A DNA stretch of 64,000 nucleotides, from positions 37,332 through 101,331 of the forward strand of contig JAEEJO010000037.1 in NCBI GenBank assembly GCA_016281915.1, written 5' to 3'. The notes under the pieces were generated by a model that had not been told where the DNA came from, made no database searches, and saw only the letters and a program-made list of their open reading frames with translations. This stretch comes from Clostridiales bacterium (GTDB taxonomy: Bacteria > Bacillota > Clostridia > Oscillospirales > UBA644). Shown piece after piece: positions 63,616-64,000 of the stretch. A program made the position numbers and the translations under genes. Position 1 is the stretch's first letter; the number at the start of each line of letters is the position of its first letter.

Positions 63616-63652
63616 CTTTTTTCTCCTTGTAAAAATAATGGTTATTATTTGT

Positions 63653-63681
63653 ATTATACCATATACTTATAAAAAAATCAA
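63653..63681 (-). promoter_or_regulatory. Promoter of the mrp-like gene
   Basis: Minus strand: -35 TTGATT (63681-63676), a 17-nt spacer, -10 TATAAT (63658-63653), 38 nt before the start. Confidence 0.8.
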
Positions 63682-63715
63682 GTCACAATACCGATGAAAT
63701 TGTTAAATGACGTTA

Positions 63716-63853
63716 AGCGACGGCTATAGTCATAACCACCGGCAAAGCCGGTGGCTTGCTCAGCCCTATAAGGGCATGGTACTGGCAGGACTGAAAGCCC
63801 TCTGAAAAGTCTGCCAACCGCAAGCGGTCACAAGCTACCGCTAAAGCGGTTGG
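63716..63853. mobile_element. Right-end region of an IS200/IS605-type element
   Basis: It lies just past the transposase stop and contains subterminal imperfect palindromes: CCACCGGC/GCCGGTGG around AAA (63736-63754), GCCCTAT/AAGGGC (63763-63775), and nested ACCGC/GCGGT stems (63792-63850). The first hairpin is the usual recognition structure at IS200/IS605 ends, which transpose as single strands and leave no inverted repeats. The exact boundary on the left is not determinable; I place it around 63716-63730. Confidence 0.7.
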
Positions 63854-64000
63854 CTATTTTTTGCTTGCGTGTACCGGCTCACCCGTAAACGGGTCCACCA
63901 GTTCCTTTATACTTAATTGTTCATACGCTATATCTTCCTGTAGCTGATTCCTTATGTATTCCTGTATTGCCTTTTTGTTCTTGCCTACTGTGTCTACGTA
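63854..64000 (-). CDS. tnpA: IS200/IS605 transposase TnpA, C-terminal part (5' end outside window)
   Basis: On the minus strand the frame is open from the window edge for 48 codons to a TAG at 63854-63856. The tail reads YVDTVGKNKKAIQEYI and then LVDPFTGEPVHASKK, the typical end of the Y1 transposase of IS200/IS605 elements. The catalytic Tyr and HUH motif lie beyond the window. Confidence 0.85.
   Translation of the reverse strand, partial: YVDTVGKNKKAIQEYIRNQLQEDIAYEQLSIKELVDPFTGEPVHASKK

Noticed and set aside
1..64000. CRISPR array, prophage or large integrative element
   Set aside because: No regularly spaced repeats and no phage or conjugation genes were seen; only the IS edge at the right end is mobile.

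Overview
This window looks like a chromosomal segment of a mid-GC Clostridia-type Firmicute, most likely an uncultured anaerobic gut lineage. The promoters are close to the sigma-A consensus (TTGACA-N17-TATAAT in many places) and ribosome binding sites are strong AAGGAG types. Gram-positive markers include a Gls24/Asp23 protein, FakA/FakB, SLH-domain and lipobox proteins, a nusB-xseA-xseB-ispA-tlyA-argR-recN cluster and an SLH surface protein. Almost the whole window is ordinary core metabolism. The one mobile element visible is the edge of an IS200/IS605-type insertion at the right end.

Layout. 1-0.9 kb: the 3' part of a MATE transporter, then tRNA-Glu and tRNA-Met on the minus strand. 1.1-6.6 kb: a DUF1292 gene, a 6S-like RNA, lepA, a methyltransferase, a DUF2156 protein, hslO (Hsp33) and pyrK. 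6.7-14.1 kb: a histidine operon, hisZG (fused)-D-C-B-H-A-F-I-E. 14.2-21.6 kb: a shikimate/phenylalanine operon, aroF-B-A-C-pheA-aroEK (fused)-aroQ, preceded by a Phe/Tyr-rich leader peptide and mutually exclusive RNA hairpins. 21.6-29.5 kb (minus): MATE; a five-gene run (YwaF-like, esterase, MBL hydrolase, MFS, GDPD-MsrA fusion); tRNA-Gly; pyrE. 29.7-33.1 kb (plus): a YcdB/SLH surface protein and a YhfC-family membrane protease. 33.2-49.3 kb (minus): a long housekeeping run gls24-nusB-Kae1-like-xseA-xseB-ispA-DUF212-[large RNA]-oapA-like-tlyA-nadK-argR-recN-tyrS-valS-aldo/keto reductase-der. 49.4-54.7 kb (plus): a lipoprotein barnase/barstar pair, fakA, a small lipoprotein, a DegV (FakB) protein and a GNAT. 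54.7-57.0 kb (minus): sugar isomerase, Gfo/Idh/MocA oxidoreductase, flavodoxin. 57.2-61.0 kb (plus): glyA, URO-D-like, rarA. 61.0-63.6 kb (minus): a GH2 glycosidase and an Mrp ATPase. 63.7-64 kb: the IS edge.

Most notable systems. (1) A gene-free stretch of about 0.7 kb with its own promoter lies between a DUF212 gene and a four-TM membrane protein, inside the ispA/tlyA/recN neighbourhood. By synteny, size, orientation and partner gene it is very probably OLE RNA with its membrane partner OapA. (2) The aro operon has a classical ribosome-mediated attenuator: a 28-residue leader rich in Phe and Tyr whose stop codon lies in the 5' arm of an antiterminator that competes with a perfect terminator. 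This mechanism is familiar from enterobacterial phe operons and unexpected in a Firmicute. (3) Several unusual single-ORF fusions are present: HisZ-HisG, AroE-AroK and GDPD-MsrA. (4) A barnase homologue is made as a lipoprotein and is followed by a barstar carrying a Cys/Asp-rich tail.

All functional calls come from reading translated sequence, motifs and gene order by eye. No database or folding computation was run.
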